Shown piece by piece: positions 15,691 to 25,293 of a stretch of 64,000 nucleotides of DNA (position 1 is the first letter of the stretch; every line of letters starts with the position of its first letter). The stretch lies in the NCBI RefSeq assembly GCF_000690905.1, contig NZ_JMCL01000040.1, forward strand, positions 1-64,000. The letters run 5' to 3'. The DNA comes from Pseudomonas sp. Ant30-3. GTDB lineage: Bacteria > Pseudomonadota > Gammaproteobacteria > Pseudomonadales > Pseudomonadaceae. The position numbers were made by a program, and so were the translations under genes. Below the pieces are notes generated by a model. That model made no database searches. It was not told where the DNA came from and was given only the letters and a program-made list of their open reading frames with translations.

Positions 15691-17760
15691 TCAGTTGCTT
15701 TCGGTTGGGTCCGCGGCTGCGACATGGGTGAATGTCCACGTATTGGACTCAGCGCTGTCGTCGTCGGATGAGACGGCGCTCACGACGTACGTACCGTTTT
15801 GCAGGCCTACGATTAACCCTGCCCATTTTCCGTCGTTGTTGGCAGGCTCAAGTTTGGGGCTGATGACGTCATTAACCTTGATTTTTACCGACTTCAACGC
15901 TTGAGTGACGCCGCGCACAACGACATAGGTGTCTGAGGTGGTGCCGTTGTCGGGAATCAGGCCTGACAGTTGGTGGACCCGCGTTTCCCAAGGCGCGGGG
16001 CTGGCTCTCACCTCGAATGAGTACCGATCGGAAATACCGCCCTCGGGGTAGTCTGGTCTGGCTTCGAGGCTATAACTTTTGACTGATAATCCGCTGATGG
16101 TTTTTTCGTAAAGTTGGTTGTCCTGGACAGTTGCATCACCCAATGAATCTTCACCATCAAAGAGCTCGATAGTTTCGCCTGGTTCGGCGGAGCCTTTGAC
16201 AATCAGCGTCGTCTCGTAGGTAAAACCTTCTTTCTCAATGACCTTGCCGCCGGTAGTCACCACGCTGTCGAGTGTCGCCGAAAGGATTGCCCTTACAGTG
16301 AATGTGCGTGGATCGCTGGACACCTCTCCACTGGTCATTTCTTTCGCAGTAAGGCTATACGTACCTATGGACACGCGTAAGCGGATTTCCCAATATCCAT
16401 CATCGTCGACGGGGCCTGTAGCACTGGTTGGGCTACCATTATTGTAAAGGACAATGGTTTCAAGAGGTGTGGCGTAACCACTGACGGTCACGCTGTCGTC
16501 GCGGATTGTGGCGTCTGGTTCAACCGTTTGTCCGTTGGAATCCTTAACGTCATCCAGGGACAGATCAACGTCTGTCAGAACGGTGAAATTCCATGGCGGA
16601 GTTGATTCGTTATCGGTGTCGACTTCTTTGGCGGTGAGTTTGTATGGACCTTTGGCGACGGTTAGTTCGACTGTCCAGATACCACCGTCCGTAGCAGGAA
16701 TTGATGGACTACCGATCGCTTGCGCATCGTTGAGTAACTGGACGCGCTCATGAGGCGTGACTTTGCCCCGCACGGTGAGCGCGTTGTCGTAGGTTACGGT
16801 ATCGGGAGCGACGGGATTACCTTGGGAGTCTTCAACGGAGTCGAGAGCAATATCGGCGCGTTGCAGGACGGTGAAAGTCCGGGGTGGGGTGGTTACAGCA
16901 TTGTCGCCGTACATCTTTTTGGCAGTGAGTGCATAAGCACCCGGTATCACATCGATGATGGTTTCCCAGTCGCCGCTGTCTCCAACGGATACCGGCGGGC
17001 CCAGTACATTGCCCTTATCAAATAACTGAATGGTCGCCAGTGGCCGGGCTTTGCCTTTGATGGTTAACGTGTCATCGAAGGTTACAGTACCTTCTCCAAC
17101 AGGAGCGCCAACGGAATCTTCGACAGCATCGAGCGTTAACCCGACATCATCGCGTACTGTGAAACTGCGCGGCTCGGATTCGTAGTCACCGTAAAGTGCC
17201 TTGACGGTAAGGTTATAGGTGGCATCAGTTTCGAGGTTTTCCAGGACGATTTTATAATCGCCCTTGCTTTCTACCGGCCCCTCGTCAAGTGGTATAGCGC
17301 CGTTGAAGGCCTGTACTTTTTCATTCGGCCGGGCTTTGCCTGTGATCGTCACCGACGTGAAATAGGTATTGCCAGCGTCTTCAACGTCCCCTTCTTCATC
17401 GATCACTCCCTCAATGCTCGGCTTTGCCCGCGCAACTATCAAATTCCGTGGCGGCGTGGAAACCGATTTACCATCCCAAACTGTCAGGGCATACCCTTTG
17501 AGTTCATTCAGTTCAAACAGACCGGTTGCCCATTTCCCTAGGCTGTCACTGTTTGCATTCGTCAGAGTGTCAAATCCATCCTTTATCAACAGTGACCTGG
17601 ACGGCTCGGAATTACCACTGATGATGATCTTGGTATCGAACGTCAAGCCATTGTTAGGAATGAGATTCGCATTGGAATCCCTGACTTCCCGAATGCTCAA
17701 GACGGTCTCTGTTTCCTTGTTTTCAGTATCCGAAAAAATGTTCGTTGTTTTTGCGGTCAT
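15691..17760 (-). CDS. Ig-like repeat protein of unknown function
   Basis: A 689-residue protein made almost wholly of six or seven modules of about 90 residues. Each has the pattern SLDxVxDSxGxxV, then a TVRGKAxPxExVQLF-like strand, a Gly-rich turn, Y(K/S)LTAKExD, and an ending TPPxxFTV. Start ATG 17760 has GGAG 9 bases upstream. There is no signal peptide, membrane segment or enzymatic motif. The modules resemble bacterial Ig-like domains of large surface proteins, but this one has neither a retention module nor RTX repeats. It converges on the autotransporter and shares a terminator with it. GC content is lower than in neighbouring core genes. Confidence 0.75.
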   Translation of the reverse strand: MTAKTTNIFSDTENKETETVLSIREVRDSNANLIPNNGLTFDTKIIISGNSEPSRSLLIKDGFDTLTNANSDSLGKWATGLFELNELKGYALTVWDGKSVSTPPRNLIVARAKPSIEGVIDEEGDVEDAGNTYFTSVTITGKARPNEKVQAFNGAIPLDEGPVESKGDYKIVLENLETDATYNLTVKALYGDYESEPRSFTVRDDVGLTLDAVEDSVGAPVGEGTVTFDDTLTIKGKARPLATIQLFDKGNVLGPPVSVGDSGDWETIIDVIPGAYALTAKKMYGDNAVTTPPRTFTVLQRADIALDSVEDSQGNPVAPDTVTYDNALTVRGKVTPHERVQLLNDAQAIGSPSIPATDGGIWTVELTVAKGPYKLTAKEVDTDNESTPPWNFTVLTDVDLSLDDVKDSNGQTVEPDATIRDDSVTVSGYATPLETIVLYNNGSPTSATGPVDDDGYWEIRLRVSIGTYSLTAKEMTSGEVSSDPRTFTVRAILSATLDSVVTTGGKVIEKEGFTYETTLIVKGSAEPGETIELFDGEDSLGDATVQDNQLYEKTISGLSVKSYSLEARPDYPEGGISDRYSFEVRASPAPWETRVHQLSGLIPDNGTTSDTYVVVRGVTQALKSVKIKVNDVISPKLEPANNDGKWAGLIVGLQNGTYVVSAVSSDDDSAESNTWTFTHVAAADPTESN

Positions 17761-17902
17761 GGCGATTACTCCGATCCTTGAAAGAGGGATAACGGAGGAA
17801 TTTAAGGGGGGATTGGTCAATATCGGCTACTGTCAGAAATCACAGGATGTACTGCATTTCAGATGAGTGGCTAGAGTGTAGTTATGCAGGCGACTTCAAG
17901 GT

Positions 17903-18298
17903 TCACTCCTTGCGAACGGTTTTTTGCCGCAGGATGTACACCGTCACCAGCACTGCACTGGTCAGCATGAAACCACGAGCCCACATTAGAGGCACCAGAT
18001 AGCAGGAAAACAGAATGCTTATCCACATCATGCCAATGGCGTAAACCTTGCCTTTGAGTGGAATGCCGTTACCTTCAAGATAATCACCAATCCACGGTCC
18101 GAGCCGTGGATGCTCGACCAGCCAATGATAAAAACGCGGAGAACTGCGGGCGAAACAGGCGGCCGCCAGTAGCAGGAAGGGCGTAGTGGGCAATACCGGC
18201 AGGAAAATGCCGATCACCCCCAGCGCCACGCTCAGCCAGCCGACGGCTAGCAGCACGTAGCGCAACATCGGGGAGCGGTTGCCTATGGGTTTGTCCAT
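17903..18298 (-). CDS. YbaN family (DUF454) inner membrane protein
   Basis: A small 131-residue membrane protein with the DUF454 signature: an N-terminal hydrophobic pair (LLAVGWLSVALGVIGIFLPV, followed by LPTTPFLLLAAACFARSSPRFY), then HPRLGPWIGDY and a C-terminal hydrophobic region. Start ATG 18298 has AAGGTG 6 bases upstream, 10 bases after the stop of the UPF0149 gene, so the two are probably cotranscribed. The biochemical role of the family is not established. Confidence 0.85.
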   Translation of the reverse strand: MDKPIGNRSPMLRYVLLAVGWLSVALGVIGIFLPVLPTTPFLLLAAACFARSSPRFYHWLVEHPRLGPWIGDYLEGNGIPLKGKVYAIGMMWISILFSCYLVPLMWARGFMLTSAVLVTVYILRQKTVRKE

Positions 18299-18308
18299 AG
18301 GCGGCACC

Positions 18309-18896
18309 TTAGTGGTGACGTGGCTTGAGGATCGCCGGTTTTTCGTCCGGGGCATTGCACAGCAGGTACAGCGCGGTGAGGGCTTCCGGGATCTGCACGA
18401 TCATGTCGTCCATCAGATTGGCGTCGGCCGCGATGTCGGAAAACTCCGGCTGCTCGTCGAACAGGCCGGAGCCAACCATGATCGGCAGTAACATTTCGCT
18501 GACTTCGTCTTCGGCGGTTTCAAACCAGGCCGCTTCGCGCAGAAACACACCTTCCATGAAACCAATGCACCAGCCGCGCAGGTCGGAATCGTCCGGCTCT
18601 TCGCCAAGGTCAAGATCGCAAGGCAACTCGAATTCTTCATCAGCGGCCAGCTGACGGGCGATGTGCGCCTTGAGCAGAATCAGCGTGGATTCGATCGCTT
18701 TGCGCTCGGTGTCGTCAGCGTAATGCGGTTCTTCAGCGAAGAGCGCGTCGATCCATTCGCGTTCAGGCACTTCTTCCGAACAGATTGACAGCGCGGTGAG
18801 GTAGCCGTGGGCGGCCACGTAGTCCAGCGCCTCGTCATGCAGTTCATCGGCGTCGAGGAAGACTTGCAGGCGGGTTAATTGCTCAGCGAAGGACAT
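18309..18896 (-). CDS. YecA/UPF0149 family protein
   Basis: A 195-residue acidic soluble protein beginning MSFAEQLTRLQVFLDADEL. It carries the UPF0149 pattern of paired helices, with ALSICSEEVPEREWIDALF, the WCIGFMEGVFLREAAWF segment and MLPIMVGSGL. There is no SEC-C zinc tail at the C-terminus (it ends ILKPRHH), so it belongs to the short YgfB-like branch. Function is poorly known. It lies directly upstream of the DUF454 gene on the same strand. Confidence 0.85.
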   Translation of the reverse strand: MSFAEQLTRLQVFLDADELHDEALDYVAAHGYLTALSICSEEVPEREWIDALFAEEPHYADDTERKAIESTLILLKAHIARQLAADEEFELPCDLDLGEEPDDSDLRGWCIGFMEGVFLREAAWFETAEDEVSEMLLPIMVGSGLFDEQPEFSDIAADANLMDDMIVQIPEALTALYLLCNAPDEKPAILKPRHH

Positions 18897-19003
18897 TAAA
18901 GGGCTACCTTGGGAATTAAACAGATGCGCGAATTCTAGGCCTTCTTGAGCACTCAGGCCAGCCGCGCGGCATATTTGCCCATGACCCGGCATTGTTCCCC
19001 CTG

Positions 19004-19086
19004 TAGGAGCTGCCGAAGGCTGCGATCTTTTGATCTGTCTTGTTGCAGACAAAATGAAAAAGATCGCAGCCTTCGGCAGCTCCCAC
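19004..19086. repeat. REP palindrome, GGAGCTGCCGAAGGCTGCGATC type
   Basis: Two inverted copies of the block GGAGCTGCCGAAGGCTGCGA surround a short loop of about 35 bases. The element occupies most of the 399-base gap between the UPF0149 gene and recQ; the remainder holds a TATACT hexamer at 19153-19158 that may be a recQ -10 box, with no good -35. Confidence 0.85.
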
Positions 19087-19295
19087 GGGAAGATCGGGCA
19101 TTGCCTGCTTGCCGGTCTTCTCAGCGGCGCCCTCTGCCGGACAGCCCTCGGGTATACTCCCGCGTTTTGTGAATGCCCTGCCAGCGTCGCGGCTGATGTG
19201 AAGTGTCATGCAACGCGCACTTACGATTTGTCAGTGCAGCACGCGTGTTTCTGAACCAGCCTTGCAGGGATGTTTCGGTGATTTTTGGAGTTTTT

Positions 19296-21422
19296 ATGCT
19301 CGAACAGGCTCAACGCGTTCTCAAGGACATCTTCGGCTACGACAGTTTCCGTGGCCGGCAGGGTGCGATCATTGAGCGCGTTGCCAGTGGCGGCGACGCC
19401 CTGGTGCTGATGCCTACCGGTGGCGGCAAATCCTTGTGCTTCCAGGTGCCGGCGCTGCTGCGTGAAGGGCTGGCGGTGGTGGTTTCGCCACTGATCGCGT
19501 TGATGGACGACCAGGTCGCGACCCTCGAAGAACTGGGCGTCGCCGCCGCAGCCCTCAACTCCACGCTGAGCGCCGAGCAGCAACGCGATCTGGCCGCGCG
19601 GATCAAGCGTGGCGAAGTGAAGATGCTGTACCTCGCGCCTGAACGTCTGGTCCAGCCGCGCATGCTGGCGTTTTTGCAAAGTCTCGAGATCGCCCTGTTC
19701 GCGATCGACGAAGCGCATTGCGTGTCGCAATGGGGTCACGATTTCCGCCGCGAATACCTGCAACTTGGCCAGTTGGCGGAGTTGTTCCCCAACGTCCCGC
19801 GCATTGCCCTGACCGCCACCGCCGATAAACGCACGCGGGAAGAAATCGTCGACCGCCTGCACTTGCAGAATGCCGAGCGCTTTCTGTCGAGTTTCGACCG
19901 CCCCAACATTTTTTATCGCATCGTGCCCAAGGAGCAGCCGCGCAAGCAGTTGCTCGCGTTCCTCGCCGAGCGCCGCAGCGATGCCGGCATCGTCTACTGC
20001 CTGTCGCGCAAGAAAGTCGACGAAGTTGCCGTGTTCCTCAGCGAGCAGGGTTTCCCCGCGCTGCCGTACCACGCAGGCCTGCCCAACGAAACACGCTCCC
20101 ACCACCAGAAACGCTTCCTCAACGAAGAAGGCTTGATCATGGTGGCCACCGTGGCCTTCGGCATGGGCATCGACAAACCCAACGTGCGTTTTGTCGCGCA
20201 CCTGGACCTGCCGAAATCCCTTGAAGCTTATTATCAGGAAACCGGTCGCGGTGGCCGTGACGGTCTGCCGGCGGATGCCTGGATGGCGTACGGCCTGCAA
20301 GACGTGGTGATGCTCAAGCAGATGCTGCAAAACTCCGAAGGCGACGAGCGCCACAAACGTCTGGAGCATCACAAGCTCGACGCGATGCTCTCGTTGTGCG
20401 AAGAAACCCGCTGCCGGCGCCAGACCCTGCTGGCCTATTTCGACGAAGACATGCCTGAGCCGTGCGGCCACTGCGACAATTGCGTCGATGGCGTGCAAAC
20501 CTGGGATGCCACCGAGCCGGCGCGTCAGGCGCTCTCGGCGATCTACCGAACTGGCCAGCGCTACGGCGTTGGTCATCTGGTCGATGTGTTGCTGGGCAAG
20601 GACAACGAAAAAGTGCGCAGCTTCGGCCATCAGCATTTGTCGGTGTTCGGCGTCGGCAAGTCGATGGGCGAAAGCGAATGGCGCTCGCTGTTCCGCCAGT
20701 TGGTTGCGCGGGGCCTTGCCGATATTGACCTCGAAGGCTACGGCGGCTTGCGCCTCAGCGATAAGTGCCGGCCGCTGCTCAAGGGTGAAGTCACCCTGGA
20801 ATTACGCCGCGACCTCAAGCCGCAAACCACCGCTAAGAGCAGCAAGAGTCAGGCAAGCCAACTGGTCCGCGGCGAAGAGCGCGAACAATGGGAAGCCTTG
20901 CGTGCGTTGCGGCGCAAACTGGCCGAAGAACACGGCGTGCCACCGTACGTCATCTTCCCCGATTCGACCCTGCTGGAAATGCTCCGCAGCCAGCCGTCTT
21001 CGCTGGCGGAAATGGGCACGGTCAGTGGCGTCGGTGCGCGCAAACTCGAGCGCTACGGCGAAGCCTTCCTCGAAGTGCTCGGTGGCCAGGCCGAGGTGCC
21101 GAAAGTGGTGGCCGACGTGCGCCACGAGCTGATAACCCTTGCCCGCGCCGGTATGACGCCATTGCAGATTGCCGGTCAGTTGCAGTGCTCAGAGAAAAAC
21201 GTCTACACCATGCTTGCCGAAGCCATTGGCAAACAGCAGCTGTCACTGGATCAGGCGCTGGATCTGCCCGAAGATTTGATGGGTGAAGTTCAGGACGCGT
21301 TCCTCGACGGTGAAGGCGAATTGCCGGCCGTGGCAGAGATCGCTGCATTGTTCGCCGGGCGCGTGCCGGAAGGCGTTCTCTATTGCGTCCGCGCTGCGCT
21401 GCAATCTGAATTTGAGATGTGA
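19296..21422 (+). CDS. recQ: ATP-dependent DNA helicase RecQ
   Basis: 3'-5' DNA helicase of the RecF recombination pathway, 708 residues. Start ATG 19296 has GGAG 5 bases upstream. Helicase motif I is TGGGKS (41-46), motif II is DEAH (138-141) followed by [10 protein letters not shown], and motif III is LTATADKRT. The second RecA lobe carries [11 protein letters not shown]. The zinc-binding region has the cysteines CRRQ...CGHCDNC, then comes a winged helix and an HRDC domain around 530-605. About 100 extra C-terminal residues after the HRDC domain resemble a helix-turn-helix ([21 protein letters not shown]), longer than E. coli RecQ but usual in pseudomonads. Confidence 0.95.
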   Translation: MLEQAQRVLKDIFGYDSFRGRQGAIIERVASGGDALVLMPTGGGKSLCFQVPALLREGLAVVVSPLIALMDDQVATLEELGVAAAALNSTLSAEQQRDLAARIKRGEVKMLYLAPERLVQPRMLAFLQSLEIALFAIDEAHCVSQWGHDFRREYLQLGQLAELFPNVPRIALTATADKRTREEIVDRLHLQNAERFLSSFDRPNIFYRIVPKEQPRKQLLAFLAERRSDAGIVYCLSRKKVDEVAVFLSEQGFPALPYHAGLPNETRSHHQKRFLNEEGLIMVATVAFGMGIDKPNVRFVAHLDLPKSLEAYYQETGRGGRDGLPADAWMAYGLQDVVMLKQMLQNSEGDERHKRLEHHKLDAMLSLCEETRCRRQTLLAYFDEDMPEPCGHCDNCVDGVQTWDATEPARQALSAIYRTGQRYGVGHLVDVLLGKDNEKVRSFGHQHLSVFGVGKSMGESEWRSLFRQLVARGLADIDLEGYGGLRLSDKCRPLLKGEVTLELRRDLKPQTTAKSSKSQASQLVRGEEREQWEALRALRRKLAEEHGVPPYVIFPDSTLLEMLRSQPSSLAEMGTVSGVGARKLERYGEAFLEVLGGQAEVPKVVADVRHELITLARAGMTPLQIAGQLQCSEKNVYTMLAEAIGKQQLSLDQALDLPEDLMGEVQDAFLDGEGELPAVAEIAALFAGRVPEGVLYCVRAALQSEFEM

Positions 21423-21506
21423 ATCAGTTATTTGCGCGCGGTGCGGGTGATGTAACGATTCAGTACGGTGCGAGCCTTGCCTCAAGCCAAAGGTCATGCT
21501 TAGCTG

Positions 21507-21519
21507 ACTAATAATTAGT
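21507..21519. promoter_or_regulatory. Palindrome upstream of the MarR gene, possible operator
   Basis: ACTAATAATTAGT is a 13-base inverted repeat (ACTAAT-A-ATTAGT) lying 33 bases upstream of the MarR start codon. MarR proteins often bind such AT-rich palindromes at their own promoters. The assignment is inference from position and symmetry. Confidence 0.4.
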
Positions 21520-21551
21520 TTTTTCTATTTCAGTCTGATCATGAGTGTTTT

Positions 21552-21986
21552 ATGCCGCTGACCGATCAACACCGTTTTGGCATGCAACTGGCCCATATGT
21601 CGCGCGGATGGCGCGCCGAACTCGACCGCCGGCTGGCCGGTCTTGGCCTTTCTCAGGCGCGCTGGCTGGTGCTGCTGCATCTGGCACGATTCGACGATGC
21701 ACCGACCCAGCGTGAGTTAGCGCAAAGCGTTGGCGTGGAAGGGCCGACACTGGCCCGGTTGCTCGACAGCCTCGAAGGCCAGGGGCTGGTGCAGCGTCAA
21801 TCGGTGGTAGAAGATCGCCGGGCCAAGAAAATCGTACTTTGTGCACCGGCCCGTCCATTGATTGAACAAATTGAAACCATTGCCACGCAACTCCGACATG
21901 AATTGTTTGAAGGCGTCGATGAGGCGGATTTGAAAGTGTGCATGCGGGTTCATGGGCTGATTCTGGCCAATCTCGAAAAGTCTTGA
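21552..21986 (+). CDS. MarR family transcriptional regulator
   Basis: A 144-residue winged-helix regulator. The DNA-binding region runs from LSQARWLVLLHLARF through TQRELAQSVGVEGPTLARLLDSLEGQGLVQRQ and the wing DRRAKKIVL, ordered as in MarR/SlyA. Start ATG 21552 follows GAGTG. It sits between recQ and the FimV-like gene on the same strand, a neighbourhood kept in P. aeruginosa as I recall. No ligand can be inferred. A candidate operator lies at 21507-21519. Confidence 0.88.
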   Translation: MPLTDQHRFGMQLAHMSRGWRAELDRRLAGLGLSQARWLVLLHLARFDDAPTQRELAQSVGVEGPTLARLLDSLEGQGLVQRQSVVEDRRAKKIVLCAPARPLIEQIETIATQLRHELFEGVDEADLKVCMRVHGLILANLEKS

Positions 21987-22112
21987 GGCAGAACATCGCA
22001 GCGGTCTTTTGAGATACGCCATTCAGCAGGCTATAAAGAACTTTCAAGTGGAACGTATTTGTACCGATGTGCGAGCGCCTACAGCTCGGTCGCGGTTATT
22101 TAAGGGATGCTC

Positions 22113-23930
22113 ATGCTCGAAAGTTGGCACGTAGTAATGCGGTGTTGCAGCCAATGGTTGCTGGCAGGTGGGCTCGTCACTTATTCGGTCGCGGCATCCG
22201 CATTGGGTCTTGGTGAGCTCACCATACATTCGGCATTGAATCAGCCGCTGCGCGCTGACATTGCTCTAGTGGATGCCGCAGGCCTGGAGGAGGGCGATCT
22301 GTCAGTCAGCCTGGCCACCGCGGAGGAGTTCGGGCGCGCCGGGGTCGAGCGAGTATTTTTTCTTAATGACCTGAAATTCACGCCGATTTTGCGCGGCAAT
22401 CGCGCCGTGATCAGAGTCAGCTCCGGCAAACCGGTCAACGAACCTTTTCTGAATTTTCTCGTGCAACTCAATCAGCCCAATGGTCGGCTGCTACGGGAAT
22501 ACACGGTGTTGATTGATCCGCCGGGTGCTCCCGGTATCGTCGCTGTTGCCGACGAGCCGGAGGCCAGTGCGCCGAACTCGCCCTTCCCGAAAGTCACGCC
22601 TGCCGCTGTGCCACCTGCATCGGCAAAAAAACCTGCTGCGAAACCTGGCGCACAACAACCTGCGCCGCCGGTGATCGACCCTGTCGCCGAGCAGTTGGCC
22701 GCCAGCGTCCTGCAGAACCAGCAGCTGCAAAAAAATCTCGACGAGCTGAATGCGAAGCTTCTGGCACAGGATGAGCAGATTGCCGGCCAGAAAAAGCAGG
22801 TCGTCGAGTTGCAAACCCGACTGGCCGAAGTACAACAGGCGCCGCCAGTCGCGGTGCCGGCCGTGCCCGTTTCGTCCGCTCCAGACCCGGTTGTCGTTGA
22901 AGAATCAGAGCCTGCAGACTGGCCCATGATCATCGGCTTGCTGGCACTGGCGGGATTGCTGTTGCTAGGTTTTTTGATTCGCCGCCGCAGGCAACAGGCT
23001 CAGGCGTCGCCACTACAGGGCGCAGTCCTGGCAGAGCAACTTGAACCGGTCCTTGACCGGGAGGAAGAGCCCGCCGCACAGGCTTCCGCACTCAAGCACG
23101 CCCCTCTGCATCACGAAGAAACGCCTTCTGGCGATGTGCTGGAAGGCGTCGGCATCTACATCGCCTATGGCCGGTTCTCCGAAGCATCGGCGTTGCTGCG
23201 AGAAGCGCTGGTCAAGGAGCCACAACGCACGGACCTGGCGTTACGGTTGCTCGAGGTATTGGGCAAACAGGGCGATGTGCCGGCCTACGATGCTCAGGAA
23301 CAAGGCCTGATCGATAGCGGTTTTGACCCACATCAACTTCAGGAGATTCGCGAGCGCTACCCTAAAATGACCAGCGCGCCGACTCCTGTAACACCGGCGG
23401 CGCCGATTATCGCCCCGACCATCGCGCCCATCGTCGCGCCGGTGCAACCCGCCGACGCACCGCCAGACGAATTTGAGTTGAATCTTGACGACCTGTCCAT
23501 GGATTCAAACTGGGATTTGATCAGTCCATTCGATGAAACTGCGTCTGCCAGTCAACCCGCCAGGCCGGACGAGTCGGTTTTCTCTTCAAACCTGCAAGTG
23601 ATGCCCGTTGAGTTCGACATGTCTGACGAACCAACGCTGGATGAGACGGAACTGGAGTGGGTGGCCGAGCCGGATTCAAAGTCTCTGGATGACGCTTTTC
23701 TGAATGAATTCAGCGACCCGCTGCAGTCATTCGAGCTGGAACCTCTAAGCACCGAATCGATCGAGCTGGAACCCGCCGTACCTGCTCATGCCGACAAGCT
23801 TGAGCAAGCCCAGACCTGTATTGATGACGGCGATCTCGACAGTGCGATCGAGTTGCTCAACGAGTTGCTCGAGGACGGCGATGAACCTCTCAAGCAAACA
23901 GCCCGGACGCTGTTGGCCGGCATCCGGTGA
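22113..23930 (+). CDS. FimV-like inner-membrane protein
   Basis: A 605-residue protein related to the pole-organising pilus protein FimV. Start ATG 22113 has AAGGG 6 bases upstream; ATG 22107 is too close to it. It has a signal-like N-terminus, then the FimV N-terminal domain (LGLGELTIHSALNQPLRADI), a proline-rich linker, a coiled coil (about 195-240) and one transmembrane helix (about 270-289, WPMIIGLLALAGLLLLGFLI). The cytoplasmic acidic region ends in the FimV C-terminal domain with a TPR-like helix pair (KLEQAQTCIDDGDLDSAIEL). No LysM domain was recognised, so it is shorter than true FimV (about 900 residues). It is likely a paralog that places partners at the cell pole. Confidence 0.85.
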   Translation: MLESWHVVMRCCSQWLLAGGLVTYSVAASALGLGELTIHSALNQPLRADIALVDAAGLEEGDLSVSLATAEEFGRAGVERVFFLNDLKFTPILRGNRAVIRVSSGKPVNEPFLNFLVQLNQPNGRLLREYTVLIDPPGAPGIVAVADEPEASAPNSPFPKVTPAAVPPASAKKPAAKPGAQQPAPPVIDPVAEQLAASVLQNQQLQKNLDELNAKLLAQDEQIAGQKKQVVELQTRLAEVQQAPPVAVPAVPVSSAPDPVVVEESEPADWPMIIGLLALAGLLLLGFLIRRRRQQAQASPLQGAVLAEQLEPVLDREEEPAAQASALKHAPLHHEETPSGDVLEGVGIYIAYGRFSEASALLREALVKEPQRTDLALRLLEVLGKQGDVPAYDAQEQGLIDSGFDPHQLQEIRERYPKMTSAPTPVTPAAPIIAPTIAPIVAPVQPADAPPDEFELNLDDLSMDSNWDLISPFDETASASQPARPDESVFSSNLQVMPVEFDMSDEPTLDETELEWVAEPDSKSLDDAFLNEFSDPLQSFELEPLSTESIELEPAVPAHADKLEQAQTCIDDGDLDSAIELLNELLEDGDEPLKQTARTLLAGIR

Positions 23931-23969
23931 CCCTTTATCATGCCTGCGTCCACAGTCCAGGAGCCCGGC

Positions 23970-24257
23970 ATGGCCGCGCATAAACCGGAAATCGTCATCA
24001 CCTACTGCACGCAATGCCAATGGCTGTTGCGTGCGGCGTGGCTGGCTCAGGAACTGCTCAGCACGTTCGGCGATGACCTCGGCAAAGTGTCGCTCGTGCC
24101 CGGCACCGGCGGGGTGTTCCATATCTTCTGTGACGACGTGCAGATCTGGGAGCGTAAGGCCGAAGGCGGCTTCCCCGAGGCCAAGGTGCTCAAGCAGCGG
24201 GTCCGCGATCAGATCGATCCGGACCGCGACCTCGGGCATAACGACCGCAGTCAGTGA
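23970..24257 (+). CDS. SelT/SelW/SelH family (Rdx) thioredoxin-like protein
   Basis: A 95-residue protein with a CxxC motif (CTQC) right after the first beta strand (KPEIVITYCTQCQW), followed by LVPGTGGVFHIFCDDVQIWERK and the GGFPEAKVLKQRVRDQI helix. This is the bacterial cysteine form of the SelT/SelW/Rdx fold; no in-frame TGA selenocysteine codon is present. Start ATG 23970 has GGAG 7 bases upstream. A redox role is likely; the substrate is unknown. Confidence 0.88.
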   Translation: MAAHKPEIVITYCTQCQWLLRAAWLAQELLSTFGDDLGKVSLVPGTGGVFHIFCDDVQIWERKAEGGFPEAKVLKQRVRDQIDPDRDLGHNDRSQ

Positions 24258-24265
24258 GAGGCCGC

Positions 24266-25144
24266 CTAAGCCGTAACGGTTTTCCTGCTGGCGCTACCCG
24301 ATAGTCGGCTCGACACCACGATCGCAACGATGATCAGCGCACCGCCGATCAACATGCGCACTGTTGGGGTCTCATCGAACAGCAGCCACGCCAGAGTGAT
24401 GCCATAAACCGGCTCCATGGCGAACACCACGGCGGCGGTTCGCGCTTTGATCACGGCCAGGCTGGCGACGAACAGGCTATGCGCAACCCCGGTGCAGAAC
24501 ACGCCGAGCAGGCCGATCCATAGCCAGTCGACGGGGCGCACTTGCGCCAATTGCGGCACCGCCACCGGCAGCAGGCACAGTGCAACCACCACGTTCTGGC
24601 ACAACGCAGCCTGCACCGGCGGAATTCGCCCCGAGCTGACGCGATTGGTCAGCGACAGCAACGCAAACAGCAGACCCGAACCCACCGCCCAGAGCAGCCC
24701 GGTGGTTGCGTCGCTGGCGAAATTGAAATCCGGAGTAACCAGCACCAGGCCAATGCTGACGAGCACCACCAGCAGAATCTCATTGGCGCGAATCCGCTCA
24801 CGAAAGATCAGCCCTTCGAGTATCACGGTAAACGCCGGGAAACTGGCGAACCCCAGGGTCGCAATCGCTACGCCCGCGACTTTCACTGCGATGAAAAAAC
24901 TTACCCAGTGTCCGGCCAGCAGTACACCGCTGAGCAGCAGTCGACGCCAATCCACAGCTTCAAGTTTGCGCCAAGGCGTCTGACTGGCGAATCTGGCGAA
25001 AACCGCCAGCGCCGAAACGGCAAACGCCGCACGGCCGAACACGATGACAGCGGGGGACGCGGCAGCCAGTTTGCCGAACACGCCGGTCAGGCCAAACATT
25101 AATGCGCCAATATGCAGGGCGCCGAGAGCGGTACGGGGAGTCAT
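24266..25144 (-). CDS. DMT family EamA transporter
   Basis: Inner-membrane exporter of 292 residues with ten predicted helices in two EamA halves, of which LHIGALMFGLTGVFGKLAAASP begins the first and GLLWAVGSGLLFALLSLTNRV the second. AAGGA precedes ATG 25144 at good spacing. It stands alone between the convergent SelT-like gene and a REP element. Members export amino acids or other small metabolites; the substrate here cannot be told. Confidence 0.88.
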   Translation of the reverse strand: MTPRTALGALHIGALMFGLTGVFGKLAAASPAVIVFGRAAFAVSALAVFARFASQTPWRKLEAVDWRRLLLSGVLLAGHWVSFFIAVKVAGVAIATLGFASFPAFTVILEGLIFRERIRANEILLVVLVSIGLVLVTPDFNFASDATTGLLWAVGSGLLFALLSLTNRVSSGRIPPVQAALCQNVVVALCLLPVAVPQLAQVRPVDWLWIGLLGVFCTGVAHSLFVASLAVIKARTAAVVFAMEPVYGITLAWLLFDETPTVRMLIGGALIIVAIVVSSRLSGSASRKTVTA

Positions 25145-25172
25145 TGCGATCCTTAACAGTGTGCAGACAAAG

Positions 25173-25256
25173 CGTAGGAGCTGGCGCAGCCTGCGATCTT
25201 TTGATGTTGATGTTCAACAGAAGAATCAAAAGATCGCAGGCTTCGCCAGCGCCTAC
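25173..25256. repeat. REP palindrome
   Basis: GTAGGAGCTGGCGCAGCCTG at the left and its near inverted copy ending GCGCCTAC at the right, around a loop that contains TTTTGATGTTGATG. It is of the same type as 19004-19086. Confidence 0.85.
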
Positions 25257-25293
25257 ATTTAATCGCGTGCGCCTCGACAAGTCTGTCGGGCTA

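Noticed and set aside
23970..24257. Selenoprotein reading of the SelT-like gene
   Set aside because: The active-site motif is CTQC with ordinary Cys codons and there is no in-frame TGA.
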